Source: Ideonella_A sakaiensis_A (lineage in GTDB: Bacteria > Pseudomonadota > Gammaproteobacteria > Burkholderiales > Burkholderiaceae_C). From it: a stretch of 64,000 bases of DNA. The stretch lies in NCBI RefSeq assembly GCF_048320135.1, contig NZ_CP182947.1:930001-994000 (forward strand), in the 5' to 3' direction. The notes under the pieces are model-generated. The model searched no databases and was not told where the DNA came from. It saw only the letters and a program-made list of their open reading frames with translations. Position numbers and translations under genes: made by a program. Shown here piece by piece: positions 25,437 to 34,349 of this stretch (within the stretch, counting starts at the first letter, position 1; the number at the start of each line of letters is the position of its first letter).

Positions 25437-27821
25437 TTACTCGGTTCGTGCGGGAACGATGATTTCGCGGTTGCCATTGCTGGCCATCGCCGATACGACC
25501 CCGGATCGTTCCATTTGTTCCAGCAAGCGCGCGGCACGGTTGTAACCAATTCGCAGATGGCGCTGCACCAGCGAGATCGACGCGCGCCGGTGCTGCAGCA
25601 CGATCGCAACCGCCTGGTCGTACATCGGATCGGCCTCGCCTCCACCGCCGCCGGGCATGTCGGCGGTTGCCGGGTCGCCCTCGCCGTCTATCGTGCCGCC
25701 CTCGAGAATGCCGTCGATGTAGTCGGGCTCGCCCTGGCTCTTCAGATAGTTGACGACGCGGTGCACCTCGTCGTCGCTGACGAAGGCACCGTGCACCCGC
25801 ACCGGCACGCCGCCGCCCGGCGTCAGGTACAGCATGTCGCCCTGTCCGAGCAGCGCCTCGGCGCCCATCTGGTCGAGGATGGTGCGGCTGTCGATCTTGC
25901 TGCTGACCTGGAAACTGAGCCGGGTCGGGATATTGGCCTTGATCAGGCCGGTGATCACGTCGACGCTCGGCCGCTGCGTCGCGAGGATCAGGTGGATGCC
26001 GGCGGCGCGCGCCTTCTGCGCCAGCCGCGCGATCAATTCCTCGATCTTCTTGCCGACGACCATCATCAGGTCGGCCAGTTCGTCGATCACGATCACGACA
26101 TACGGCAGCCGCTCGAGCGGCTCCGGTGCTTCGGGAGTCAGGCTGAACGGATTGCCGATCGTCTCGCCGCGCTCGGCAGCCTCGGCGATCTTCTTGTTGT
26201 AGCCGGCCAGGTTGCGCACACCGAGCTTGCTCATCAGCTTGTAGCGGCGCTCCATCTCGCCGACGCCCCAGTTCAGCGCATTGGCGGCCTGCTTCATGTC
26301 GGTGACGACCGGCGCGAGCAGGTGGGGAATGCCCTCGTAGACGCTCATCTCGAGCATCTTCGGATCGATCAGGATCAGCCGCACGTCGCGCGCCTCGGCC
26401 TTGTACAACAGGCTCAGGATCATCGCGTTGATGCCGACCGACTTGCCGGAACCGGTCGTGCCGGCGACCAGGCAGTGCGGCATCTTCGCCAGGTCGGCGA
26501 TCACCGGATTGCCGACGATGTCCTTGCCCAGGCCCATCGTCAGCTGCGAATGGGCGTCGTTGTAGGCCTGCGAACCGAGAATTTCCGACAGCCGGATCGT
26601 CTGCCGTTTCGCATTCGGCAATTCGAGTGCCATCGTCGTCTTGCCCGGAATGATCTCGACGACGCGGATGCTGACCAGGCTCAGCGAGCGCGCCAGATCC
26701 TTCGCGAGGTTGACGACCTGGGAACCCTTGACGCCGGTGGCGGGTTCGATTTCATAGCGCGTGATGACCGGGCCCGGCGATGCCGCGACGACCCGGACCT
26801 CGACGCCGAAATCCTGCAGCTTCTTCTCGATCAGCCGCGAGGTCATCTCGACCGTTTCGGGAGTCACCGTCTCGACCCGGCTCATCGGCGCGGCGTCGAG
26901 CAGATCGACCTGCGGCAGCTTGGTGTCTATCAACTCGTTGAACAGCGGCGCCTGCTTCTCCTTCGCAACCCGCTCGCTGCGCGGCGGCGTTGGCGGTGGC
27001 GGCTCGATCACGACCGGCACATGCTCGACCTGCCGCTGCTGCTGCGCGCTGTCGACGACCTGCTCGCGCTCGCGCAGCGCGCGTTCGCCGAGCCGGACAT
27101 CCTCGGCCTGGGCCCTGCGCTGCAGCCGCCTGGCCCACAAGCCGTCGACTGTGGCACCGATGCGCTCGGCCAGCCGCCACCACGAGAAACGGAAGGCGAG
27201 CGCGACGCCGACCACGCCGACCGCGATCCACAATACGCCGGAGCCGGCAAACCCGAGCCCGCGCTGGCTGGCCGAACCGAGCAACTGGCCAAGCACGCCG
27301 CCAGCATGGCCGCCCGGTATGTGCGACTCCCATTGATAAAGCCTGGTCCACTCGAGTGCACTGCTCGCGCACAGCAGCAGCAGCAGACCGATCCAGAATG
27401 CCCAGCGCATCGGCGGGGCCGGGGCGACCACCGGCTGATGGCTCGAGCGCAGCAGGCGCGCCAGTGCGCCAAGCCAGTTGCGCACGCCGACCAGCAGCAG
27501 CCACCAGACCGAATAGCCGAACAGGAACAGCCCGAGGTCGGCGACCCAGGCGCCGATCGCACCGGCCTTGTTGTTGATCGCCTGATAGCGGTTGCCGGAA
27601 GTCGAGAATGCCGGATCGGTGGCGCTGTAGGTCAGCAGCGCAATGAAGGCGAGCAGGCACAACACGCCGCCGACCAGCACGATGATCTGCTCGCGCCAGT
27701 GGGCAATCGAAACCGGGGCCGAATCAGTGCTGGCGGCCGTGCGAGCGGCGCGCGTCGACCGGGTCGTATTCGAAGCTGGAGGGCTGGCCTCCGAACGCAG
27801 GGATCCAAGCGGAAATGTCAT
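25437..27821 (-). CDS. ftsK: DNA translocase FtsK
   Basis: 794-residue septal DNA translocase that clears chromosome termini and activates XerCD at dif. Four hydrophobic segments occupy roughly residues 45-215. A short, charged linker follows, so this is a SpoIIIE-size rather than E. coli-size FtsK. The motor has Walker A GTTGSGKSVGINAM near residue 450 and Walker B VIVIDELADLMMVVG. The C-terminal gamma winged-helix domain (RRASISLVQRHLRIGYNRAA) would read KOPS. Start at 27821, MTFPLGSLRSE, is preferred to the longer frame. Classical neighbour of lolA and rarA. Confidence 0.95.
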   Translation of the reverse strand: MTFPLGSLRSEASPPASNTTRSTRAARTAASTDSAPVSIAHWREQIIVLVGGVLCLLAFIALLTYSATDPAFSTSGNRYQAINNKAGAIGAWVADLGLFLFGYSVWWLLLVGVRNWLGALARLLRSSHQPVVAPAPPMRWAFWIGLLLLLCASSALEWTRLYQWESHIPGGHAGGVLGQLLGSASQRGLGFAGSGVLWIAVGVVGVALAFRFSWWRLAERIGATVDGLWARRLQRRAQAEDVRLGERALREREQVVDSAQQQRQVEHVPVVIEPPPPTPPRSERVAKEKQAPLFNELIDTKLPQVDLLDAAPMSRVETVTPETVEMTSRLIEKKLQDFGVEVRVVAASPGPVITRYEIEPATGVKGSQVVNLAKDLARSLSLVSIRVVEIIPGKTTMALELPNAKRQTIRLSEILGSQAYNDAHSQLTMGLGKDIVGNPVIADLAKMPHCLVAGTTGSGKSVGINAMILSLLYKAEARDVRLILIDPKMLEMSVYEGIPHLLAPVVTDMKQAANALNWGVGEMERRYKLMSKLGVRNLAGYNKKIAEAAERGETIGNPFSLTPEAPEPLERLPYVVIVIDELADLMMVVGKKIEELIARLAQKARAAGIHLILATQRPSVDVITGLIKANIPTRLSFQVSSKIDSRTILDQMGAEALLGQGDMLYLTPGGGVPVRVHGAFVSDDEVHRVVNYLKSQGEPDYIDGILEGGTIDGEGDPATADMPGGGGGEADPMYDQAVAIVLQHRRASISLVQRHLRIGYNRAARLLEQMERSGVVSAMASNGNREIIVPARTE

Positions 27822-27923
27822 GCCGACATTGTCGCGGATCAGGCACCGGTTCCGGCAGCACCGGCCGACGGTTTGCAACAGCGGCGCGGCACACGATCCG
27901 GACGCGCCGCACCGCGATCGGCC

Positions 27924-28589
27924 TCAGGTCTTCAGGCGGCTGGTGATCAGCACCGAACCATCCTCGCGGGTGTGCACCATGCCGCGTTCCTCGAGGTCCT
28001 TCATCACCCGGCTGACCATCTCGCGCGATGCGCCAACGACCTTCGCCAGGTCCTGGCGCGACACCTTGCTGCGGATCAGCCGCTCTTCGCCGACAGTCTC
28101 GGCCATGTCGAGCAGGCTGCGTGCAACGCGGCCATAGACATCGAGCAGCGCCAGCGACTCGATCTGCCGGTCGGCATTGCGCAGGCGCTGCACCAGGCCG
28201 CGCATGATCGCGTACGACAAGCTGGAATTTTCCGGCAGGCAACGCGCGAATTCGGCGCGGCCGAGCACCAGCATGTCCGACTGCACCTCGGTGCGCACGG
28301 TCGCCGAATGCGGCTCGTTGTCGATCAGGCTCATCTCGCCGACATAGTCGCCGGCATGGAGCACCGCAAGGATCACCTCGCGCCCGCGTTCGTCGGCGGC
28401 GATCACGCGCGCCCGGCCGGTCAGCAGGATGAACAGCGCATTCGACTTGCGACCGGCCTCGATCACCAGTTCGCCGCGCCGCATGCGGCGTTTGACGACG
28501 CTGTCGGCGATACCCTGCGCCTGCTCGTTGGTCAACATCGAAAACAGCGGCACCCGACGTATCAGGTCGAGGTTCGAAAGCATCGCCAT
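27924..28589 (-). CDS. Crp/Fnr family transcriptional regulator
   Basis: 221-residue regulator. The cyclic-nucleotide-binding fold spans about residues 12-125 (VIEAGRKSNALFILLTGRAR, then GDYVGEMSLIDNEPHSATVR); the winged helix spans 150-215 with recognition helix GASREMVSRVMKDLEE. Spacing in the phosphate-binding cassette places His where E. coli CRP has the cAMP-contacting Arg82, while the adjacent Ser is kept. The RExxxR pattern of the recognition helix is retained, so TGTGA-like half-sites are plausible. No Fnr iron-sulphur cysteines are present. ATG at 28589 has AGGA 9 nt upstream. It is divergent from trxB across 275 bp and precedes ftsK. Confidence 0.9.
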   Translation of the reverse strand: MAMLSNLDLIRRVPLFSMLTNEQAQGIADSVVKRRMRRGELVIEAGRKSNALFILLTGRARVIAADERGREVILAVLHAGDYVGEMSLIDNEPHSATVRTEVQSDMLVLGRAEFARCLPENSSLSYAIMRGLVQRLRNADRQIESLALLDVYGRVARSLLDMAETVGEERLIRSKVSRQDLAKVVGASREMVSRVMKDLEERGMVHTREDGSVLITSRLKT

Positions 28590-28864
28590 GGCAGATCCTC
28601 TGGTTGCGCAAATACCGGATGGCTCATCATCGTTGGTCAACACGCGCGATCGGGCCGGCGCGACGTCGACGCGGGCCAGCCGTGGCCCACCTGCTTGCAC
28701 GGTGCGCGCCGGATGCGGCAGACCGGAAGGCGTTCTTATAACCCGGCCGCGGCCCGGCCGCTATCGGCGCGATCAACCCCTGCTATCCGTCCGCAGCGCC
28801 GGGCATGGGAAACTCGCGGGCTGATCCATCGTCCAACGGCCATTCGGCGCGACCCTTCGACATC

Positions 28865-29815
28865 ATGAGCACCAAGCCCCTTCACTCCCGTGTCCTGATC
28901 CTCGGCTCCGGCCCGGCCGGCTACAGCGCGGCGATTTATGCCGCACGAGCCAATCTGCAACCGACGCTGGTGACCGGCATCGCCCAGGGCGGCCAGCTGA
29001 TGACGACGACCGACGTCGACAACTGGCCGGCCGATGTCGACGGCGTGCAGGGCCCTGAGCTGATGGAACGCTTCCAGCGCCATGCCGAACGCTTCAACAC
29101 GCAGATCGTCTTTGACCACATCAATACCGTCGACCTCGAACACCGACCGTTCACGCTGACCGGCGATTCCGGTACCTATACCTGCGACGCGTTGATCATT
29201 GCCACCGGCGCGTCGGCGAAATACCTCGGCCTGCCGTCGGAGCAGAAATTCATGGGCCGTGGTGTCAGCGGCTGCGCGACCTGCGACGGCTTTTTCTACC
29301 GCGGCCAGGAGGTATGTGTCGTCGGCGGCGGCAATACCGCGGTCGAGGAGGCCTTGTACCTGTCGAACATCGCGAGCAAGGTCCACCTGATCCATCGCCG
29401 CGACAAATTCCGCGCCGAGCCGATCATGGTCGACAAGCTGACTGCCAAGGCGACCAGCGGCAACATCGAACTGCACCTCTGGCAAACGCTCGACGAGGTG
29501 CTCGGTGACGACAGCGGCGTGACCGGCGTGCGGATCCGCAACAGCCAGGATGGCAGCACCAGCGAACTGGCGGTCAGCGGCTGCTTCATCGCGATCGGCC
29601 ACCAGCCGAATACCGACATCTTCAACGGACAGCTGGAGATGAAGGACGGCTACATCATCACCCGCAGCGGGCTTGCCGGCATGGCGACGATGACCAGCGT
29701 GCCGGGCGTCTTTGCCGCCGGCGACGTGCAGGATCATGTCTATCGGCAAGCGATCACCAGCGCCGGAACGGGCTGCATGGCAGCCCTCGACGCGCAGCGC
29801 TTCCTGGAGCAATGA
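28865..29815 (+). CDS. trxB: Thioredoxin reductase
   Basis: 316-residue NADPH-dependent flavoprotein reducing thioredoxin. FAD site ILGSGPAGYSAAIYAARANL near residue 11, redox-active CATCDG near residue 138, NADPH site VVGGGNTAVEEALYLS near residue 153, and the FAD-ribityl segment GVFAAGDVQDHVYRQAITSA near residue 280. ATG at 28865 gives the family length; the frame extends 20 codons upstream without similarity. A TATAAC hexamer at 28737-28742 is the best promoter trace upstream, with no good -35. Confidence 0.96.
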   Translation: MSTKPLHSRVLILGSGPAGYSAAIYAARANLQPTLVTGIAQGGQLMTTTDVDNWPADVDGVQGPELMERFQRHAERFNTQIVFDHINTVDLEHRPFTLTGDSGTYTCDALIIATGASAKYLGLPSEQKFMGRGVSGCATCDGFFYRGQEVCVVGGGNTAVEEALYLSNIASKVHLIHRRDKFRAEPIMVDKLTAKATSGNIELHLWQTLDEVLGDDSGVTGVRIRNSQDGSTSELAVSGCFIAIGHQPNTDIFNGQLEMKDGYIITRSGLAGMATMTSVPGVFAAGDVQDHVYRQAITSAGTGCMAALDAQRFLEQ

Positions 29816-29825
29816 CGGGCCGGGT

Positions 29826-29855
29826 TTGGTGCTCGCGGCAAAAGCGGGCTATAAT
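29826..29855 (+). promoter_or_regulatory. Putative sigma-70 promoter of rpmB-rpmG
   Basis: A -35-like TTGGTG at 29826-29831 and a consensus -10 TATAAT at 29850-29855 are separated by 18 bp, just after the trxB stop and 60 bp before the rpmB ATG. It is the clearest sigma-70 type promoter I can see in the window and fits strong expression of ribosomal protein genes. Not experimentally supported. Confidence 0.7.
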
Positions 29856-29915
29856 CGACAGTCTTTGCTGGAAGTCGTCCGGCAATTCCGATTTTTTGTA
29901 GATGGGAGCAGCGTG

Positions 29916-30149
29916 ATGGCACGCGTCTGTCAAGTCACGGGCAAGGGCCCGATGGTGGGAAACAACGTTTCCCACGCCAACAACAAGACCAAGCGTCGCT
30001 TTCTGCCGAACCTGCAATACCGCCGGTTCTGGCTCGAAAACGAGAACCGCTGGGTGCGTCTGCGCATTTCGAATGCCGCACTGCGCCTGATCGACAAGGT
30101 GGGCATCGAGAAGGTCGTCGCCGACCTTCGCGCCCGCGGCGAAATCTGA
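29916..30149 (+). CDS. rpmB: 50S ribosomal protein L28
   Basis: 77-residue ribosomal protein L28. The whole sequence is family-like: MARVCQVTGKGPMVGNNVSH, the basic NNKTKRRFLPNLQYRRFW, and LIDKVGIEKVVADLRARGE. A GGGAGCAG Shine-Dalgarno precedes the ATG at 29916, although the frame itself is open from 29712. It is followed by rpmG after 22 bp, the standard rpmB-rpmG operon, and read from the promoter at 29826-29855. Confidence 0.97.
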   Translation: MARVCQVTGKGPMVGNNVSHANNKTKRRFLPNLQYRRFWLENENRWVRLRISNAALRLIDKVGIEKVVADLRARGEI

Positions 30150-30171
30150 AACCTGACCTACGGAGCAGACC

Positions 30172-30339
30172 ATGGCCAAAGGTGGACGTGAAAAAGTAAA
30201 GCTGGAGTCTTCTGCCGGCACCGGTCATTTCTATACGACCGACAAGAACAAGAAGACGATGCCGGAAAAGATCGAGATCATGAAATTTGATCCGAAGGCG
30301 CGCAAGCACGTGATGTACAAGGAAACCAAACTGCGCTGA
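30172..30339 (+). CDS. rpmG: 50S ribosomal protein L33
   Basis: 55-residue ribosomal protein L33, MAKGGREKVKLESSAGTGHF at the start and KFDPKARKHVMYKETKLR at the end. The four zinc-ligand cysteines of C+ L33 variants are absent, so this is the zinc-independent (C-) form usual in proteobacteria. GGAG stands 9-10 nt before the ATG. A strong intrinsic terminator follows 21 bp after the stop. Confidence 0.97.
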   Translation: MAKGGREKVKLESSAGTGHFYTTDKNKKTMPEKIEIMKFDPKARKHVMYKETKLR

Positions 30340-30360
30340 TACGCAGCGGTTTTCCGAATC

Positions 30361-30394
30361 AACCCGCCCGGTCTTCGACCCGGCGGGTTTTTTG
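30361..30394 (+). terminator. Intrinsic terminator of rpmB-rpmG
   Basis: AACCCGCC and GGCGGGTT form an 8-bp stem, continued after one C-C mismatch by GGTC-TTC-GACC, and followed by a run of six T. A textbook Rho-independent terminator immediately after rpmG. Confidence 0.92.
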
Positions 30395-30683
30395 TTGCCT
30401 GGCGGTTTGCTGCGATGCAGCGCCAAGCACGCCGATCGCACCGGCCGCTGCCCAACTGCCGTTTCGGTGGGACTACCCGGCATACGCTAAGCGCGCCAGC
30501 CATGCCAGGCACGCCGGCAGCAGCCCGGCCCTCGCCGGCCCGATCGATTGCGCAACGCAGCATGCACACCGCGGGAGCAGGCCGCCAGGCGCCATCATCA
30601 CCGCTACGGCCGCCGCCTTGTCGGGGCACATCGCCGAAATTGCCGCCGCCTCTGAACTCGATGGAGTGGCCGGCAACAGGCAA
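30395..30683. other. Intergenic region rpmG-ompA, no gene seen
   Basis: About 290 bp between two facing terminators. Open frames cross it on both strands but have no recognisable start signal or protein-like composition, and one begins inside the terminator of the opposite gene. I find no supportable gene, RNA or repeat. Confidence 0.5.
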
Positions 30684-30709
30684 TAAAAAACCCCGCCGAA
30701 GCGGGGTTT
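30684..30709 (-). terminator. Intrinsic terminator of the OmpA-family gene
   Basis: On the minus strand AAACCCCGC-TTCG-GCGGGGTTTTTT forms a 7-9 bp stem capped by a stable TTCG tetraloop and followed by six T. It ends the OmpA-family gene whose stop is 27 bp upstream. Confidence 0.92.
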
Positions 30710-30735
30710 CAAGTTCCGTCGAGAACGAAAACTTA

Positions 30736-31425
30736 TCAGCGGGTGCGCGTGCCCACCACTTCGATTTCCACGCGGCGATTCTTCGCGCGGCCTTCGGCGG
30801 TGCGGTTGTCAGCGATCGGCTGCTTCTCGCCCTTGCCTTCGGTGTAGACACGGTTCTTCTCGACACCCTTGCCGACCAGGTAGTTCTTGACGGCTTCGGC
30901 ACGACGAATCGACAGACGCTGGTTGTATGCGTCGCTGCCGATGTAGTCGGTGTGGCCGACGGCAATGATCACCTCGAGATTGATGCCCTTCATCTTGCTG
31001 ACCAGGTCGTCGAGCTTGGCGCGACCTTCGGGCTTCAGTTCGGACTTGTCGAAGTCGAAGAATGCGTCTGCGGCGAACGTCACCTTCTCGCTGGTCGGAG
31101 CAGCCACGACTGCCGGCGGAGCAGCCGGAGCGGGCATCGGAGCAGGAGCTGCGCGCGGCGGAACGGCCGGGACGGCAGGAGCCGGGGCGGGAGCCGGAGC
31201 CGGTGCGGGAGCAGCAGCCTTCAGTGCGCCATCACAGCCGGGAGCAGCGGTCGCCGGGGTCCAGAAGGCATCGCGCCAGCAAAGCTCATTGGTGCCGTTC
31301 TTCCAGACGAGGCCGTTGGGGTTCACCCAGTTGTCGATCGTCTTGGCTTGGGCGAAGGCGCCCGAGCTTGCAACGGCGAGAGCAGCGGTTGCGAAGATCG
31401 ACGCCACATTGTTCAGTTTCTTCAT
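30736..31425 (-). CDS. OmpA family protein (peptidoglycan-binding C-terminal domain)
   Basis: 229-residue envelope protein. A signal peptide ends in SSGAFAQA near residue 26. A short domain follows with WVNPNGLVWKNGTNELCW and two cysteines, then a Pro-Ala rich linker of about 40 residues (APAPAPAPAPAVPAVPPR). The C-terminal ~110 residues are an OmpA-like peptidoglycan-binding domain: FFDFDKSELKPEG, AVGHTDYIGSDAYNQRLS, RRAEAVKNYLV. There is no eight-stranded beta-barrel domain; such short forms are common in betaproteobacteria and are often very abundant. The strong terminator fits high expression. Confidence 0.9.
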   Translation of the reverse strand: MKKLNNVASIFATAALAVASSGAFAQAKTIDNWVNPNGLVWKNGTNELCWRDAFWTPATAAPGCDGALKAAAPAPAPAPAPAPAVPAVPPRAAPAPMPAPAAPPAVVAAPTSEKVTFAADAFFDFDKSELKPEGRAKLDDLVSKMKGINLEVIIAVGHTDYIGSDAYNQRLSIRRAEAVKNYLVGKGVEKNRVYTEGKGEKQPIADNRTAEGRAKNRRVEIEVVGTRTR

Positions 31426-31685
31426 GGTTCTCCTCTCGAGGGAAAGCGCAGTAGGTTCTGCAAAACGTCCGAACAGGATCCGGAAAATACTGGCAAACCC
31501 TTACTTTCGCAGGTGCTTACCACTCGCCAGATTGTGCCATAGGGCATTGCGCGAACCCGTTTTCAGCGCCCTCTGCCGCCGCAGCTTGCGTCAATGTTGC
31601 ATGGATGCCACACCGGGCGACAACTTAGAATGGATGGCTTGGCCTCTCTCAACCCCGCTCCCGTGAGCGGCTCGGGTGCACCGGA

Positions 31686-34349
31686 ATGACACAGTTCGCT
31701 AAAGAAACACTGCCGATCAGCCTTGAAGAGGAGATGCGCCGCTCCTACCTCGACTACGCGATGAGCGTGATCGTCGGCCGTGCCCTGCCCGACGCCCGCG
31801 ACGGCCTGAAGCCGGTGCACCGGCGTGCATTGTTCGCGATGCACGAATTGAACAACGACTGGAACCGCCCTTACAAGAAGTCGGCCCGTATCGTCGGCGA
31901 CGTGATCGGTAAATATCACCCGCACGGCGACCAGTCTGTCTACGACACCATTGTGCGGATGGCGCAGGATTTCTCGATGCGCCACATGCTGGTCGACGGC
32001 CAGGGCAATTTCGGCTCGGTTGACGGCGACAACGCCGCGGCGATGCGTTACACCGAAATCCGGTTGTCGAAGATCGCCCACGAGATGCTCGCCGATCTCG
32101 ACAAGGAAACGGTCGATTTCGGCCCGAACTACGACGGCAGCGAAAAAGAACCGCTGGTGATGCCGTCGCGGCTGCCGAACCTGCTGGTCAATGGCTCAGG
32201 CGGCATCGCGGTCGGCATGGCGACCAATATCCCGCCGCACAACCTCAATGAGGTGATCGACGCCTGCCAGCACCTGCTGAAAAATCCGGACGCGACGATC
32301 GACGAACTGATCGAGATCGTGCCGGCGCCGGACTTCCCGACCGCCGGCATCATCTACGGCACCGCCGGCGTGCGCGACGGCTACCGCACCGGTCGCGGCC
32401 GCGTCGTGATGCGCGCAAAGGCGCACTTCGAGGATATCGACCGTGGCCAGCGCCAGGCGATCATCGTCGACGAGATCCCCTACCAGGTCAACAAGAAGAA
32501 CCTGCTCGAGCGGATGGCCGAGCTGGTGCACGAGAAGAAACTCGAGGGCATCAGCCATATCCAGGATGAGTCCGACAAGTCCGGCATGCGGGTGGTGATC
32601 GAGCTGAAGCGCGGCGAAGTGCCCGAGGTGGTGCTGAACAACCTGTACAAGCAGACGCAGCTGCAGGACACCTTCGGCATGAACATGGTTGCGTTGATCG
32701 ACAACCAGCCGAAGCTGTGCAACCTGAAGGAATTGATCGCGATCTTCCTCGAGCACCGGCGCGAGGTCGTGACCCGGCGCACCGTGTTCGAACTGCGCAA
32801 GGCGCGCGAACGCGGCCATGTGCTGGAGGGTCTGGCGGTTGCGCTGGCCAACATCGACGAATTCATCGCGACGATCAAGAGCTCGCCGACGCCTCCGGTC
32901 GCGAAGGCCGCGCTGATGAGCAAGAGCTGGGATTCGTCGATGGTGCGCGAGATGCTCGCCCGTGCCGAGGGCCAGACGCCGGGTGGCCGCGCGGCCTTCC
33001 GGCCGGAAGGCCTGCATCCGAGCTACGGCCTGCAGGGCGACGGCCTGTATCGGCTCAGCGAAGACCAGGCTGGCGAGATCCTGCAGATGCGACTGCAGCG
33101 CCTGACCGGGCTCGAGCAGGACAAGATCCTCAATGAATACAAGGATGTGATGGCGGTGATCGCCGACCTGCTCGACATCCTGGCCACGCCGTCGCGGGTG
33201 ACGACGATCATTTCCGACGAGCTGGCCGCGATCAAGCAGGAATTCGGCCAGACCAAGCTCGGCGCGCGACGCAGCGAGATCGTGCTGAACGCGCAGGACC
33301 TCGGCACCGAGGACCTGATCACGCCGACCGACATGGTGGTGACGCTGTCGCACACCGGCTATATCAAGAGCCAGCCGCTGGCCGAATACCGCGCGCAGAA
33401 ACGCGGCGGCCGCGGCAAGCAGGCGACGCAGACCAAGGAAGACGACTGGATCGACGACCTCTTCATCGCCAACACCCACGACTACATCCTCTGTTTCACG
33501 AACAAGGGACGGGTCTACTGGCTGAAGGTCTGGGAAGTGCCGCAGGGCTCGCGCAATTCGCGCGGCCGGCCGATCGTCAACATGTTCCCGTTGCAGCCGG
33601 GCGAGAAGGTCAACGTCGTGCTGCCGCTGACCGGCGAGGCACGCAGCTTCCCGGACAACCGCTATGTCTTCATGGCCAGCGCCCAGGGCGTCGTCAAGAA
33701 GACCGCGCTGACCGAATTCAGCAACCCGCGCAAGGCCGGCATCATCGCGGTCGACCTCGACGACGGCGACTTCCTGATCGGCGCCGCGCTGACCGACGGC
33801 CAGCATGATGTGATGTTGTTCTCCGACAGCGGCAAGGCGGTGCGCTTCGACGAAGAGGACGTGCGGCCGATGGGCCGCAATGCACGCGGTGTGCGCGGCA
33901 TGAACCTCGACGAGGGCCAGAGCGTGATCGCGATGCTGGTGGCCGAAGATGAAGAGCAAAGCGTGCTGACCGCGACCGAGAACGGCTACGGCAAGCGCAC
34001 CAGCATCGTCGAATACACCCGCCACGGCCGCGGCACCAAAGGGATGATCGCGATTCAGCAGACCGAGCGCAATGGCAAGGTCGTTGCGGCGACATTGGTG
34101 CGGCCGGACGACGAGATCATGCTGATCACCGACAAGGGTGTGCTGGTGCGCACCCGCGTCGCCGAAATCCGCCAGCTCGGTCGGGCGACCCAGGGCGTGA
34201 CGCTGATCGCACTGGATCCGAAGTCGAAGCTGATCGGTCTGCAGCGCATCGTCGAGAACGATGCGAATGCCGAACCGTCGACTGACAGCACACCGGCCGA
34301 CGACAGCGCATCGACAGACGGCGACGCGTCGGCGGGCAGCGACGAATGA
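31686..34349 (+). CDS. gyrA: DNA gyrase subunit A
   Basis: 887-residue type II topoisomerase subunit that cleaves and rejoins DNA to introduce negative supercoils. Catalytic tyrosine is Tyr122 in AAAMRYTEIRLS, in exact register with E. coli. The quinolone-determining region reads GKYHPHGDQSVYDTIVRMA, so residue 83 is Gln, not Ser/Thr, while Asp87 is kept. The gyrase-specific GyrA box QKRGGRGK is present near residue 570, separating it from ParC. The tail after residue 855 is acidic and Ser/Thr/Asp rich. A 6-bp hairpin (31655-31670) lies 15 nt before the start. First gene of the pheA-aroA-rpsA block. Confidence 0.97.
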   Translation: MTQFAKETLPISLEEEMRRSYLDYAMSVIVGRALPDARDGLKPVHRRALFAMHELNNDWNRPYKKSARIVGDVIGKYHPHGDQSVYDTIVRMAQDFSMRHMLVDGQGNFGSVDGDNAAAMRYTEIRLSKIAHEMLADLDKETVDFGPNYDGSEKEPLVMPSRLPNLLVNGSGGIAVGMATNIPPHNLNEVIDACQHLLKNPDATIDELIEIVPAPDFPTAGIIYGTAGVRDGYRTGRGRVVMRAKAHFEDIDRGQRQAIIVDEIPYQVNKKNLLERMAELVHEKKLEGISHIQDESDKSGMRVVIELKRGEVPEVVLNNLYKQTQLQDTFGMNMVALIDNQPKLCNLKELIAIFLEHRREVVTRRTVFELRKARERGHVLEGLAVALANIDEFIATIKSSPTPPVAKAALMSKSWDSSMVREMLARAEGQTPGGRAAFRPEGLHPSYGLQGDGLYRLSEDQAGEILQMRLQRLTGLEQDKILNEYKDVMAVIADLLDILATPSRVTTIISDELAAIKQEFGQTKLGARRSEIVLNAQDLGTEDLITPTDMVVTLSHTGYIKSQPLAEYRAQKRGGRGKQATQTKEDDWIDDLFIANTHDYILCFTNKGRVYWLKVWEVPQGSRNSRGRPIVNMFPLQPGEKVNVVLPLTGEARSFPDNRYVFMASAQGVVKKTALTEFSNPRKAGIIAVDLDDGDFLIGAALTDGQHDVMLFSDSGKAVRFDEEDVRPMGRNARGVRGMNLDEGQSVIAMLVAEDEEQSVLTATENGYGKRTSIVEYTRHGRGTKGMIAIQQTERNGKVVAATLVRPDDEIMLITDKGVLVRTRVAEIRQLGRATQGVTLIALDPKSKLIGLQRIVENDANAEPSTDSTPADDSASTDGDASAGSDE

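Noticed and set aside
28695..28742. TTGCAC and TATAAC as a trxB promoter
   Set aside because: The hexamers are 36 bp apart, too far for a sigma-70 promoter.
25515..28868. 1117-codon open frame antisense to ftsK and the Crp-like gene
   Set aside because: Both genes it covers have intact motifs; the long frame reflects GC-rich codon bias.
30415..31542. Open frame crossing the rpmG-ompA spacer and the OmpA-family gene
   Set aside because: Runs through a terminator and antisense to a clear gene; no ribosome-binding site.
31597..31631. TTGCAT and TAGAAT as a gyrA promoter
   Set aside because: Spacing of 23 bp is outside the usual 16-19 bp; only the -10 is plausible.
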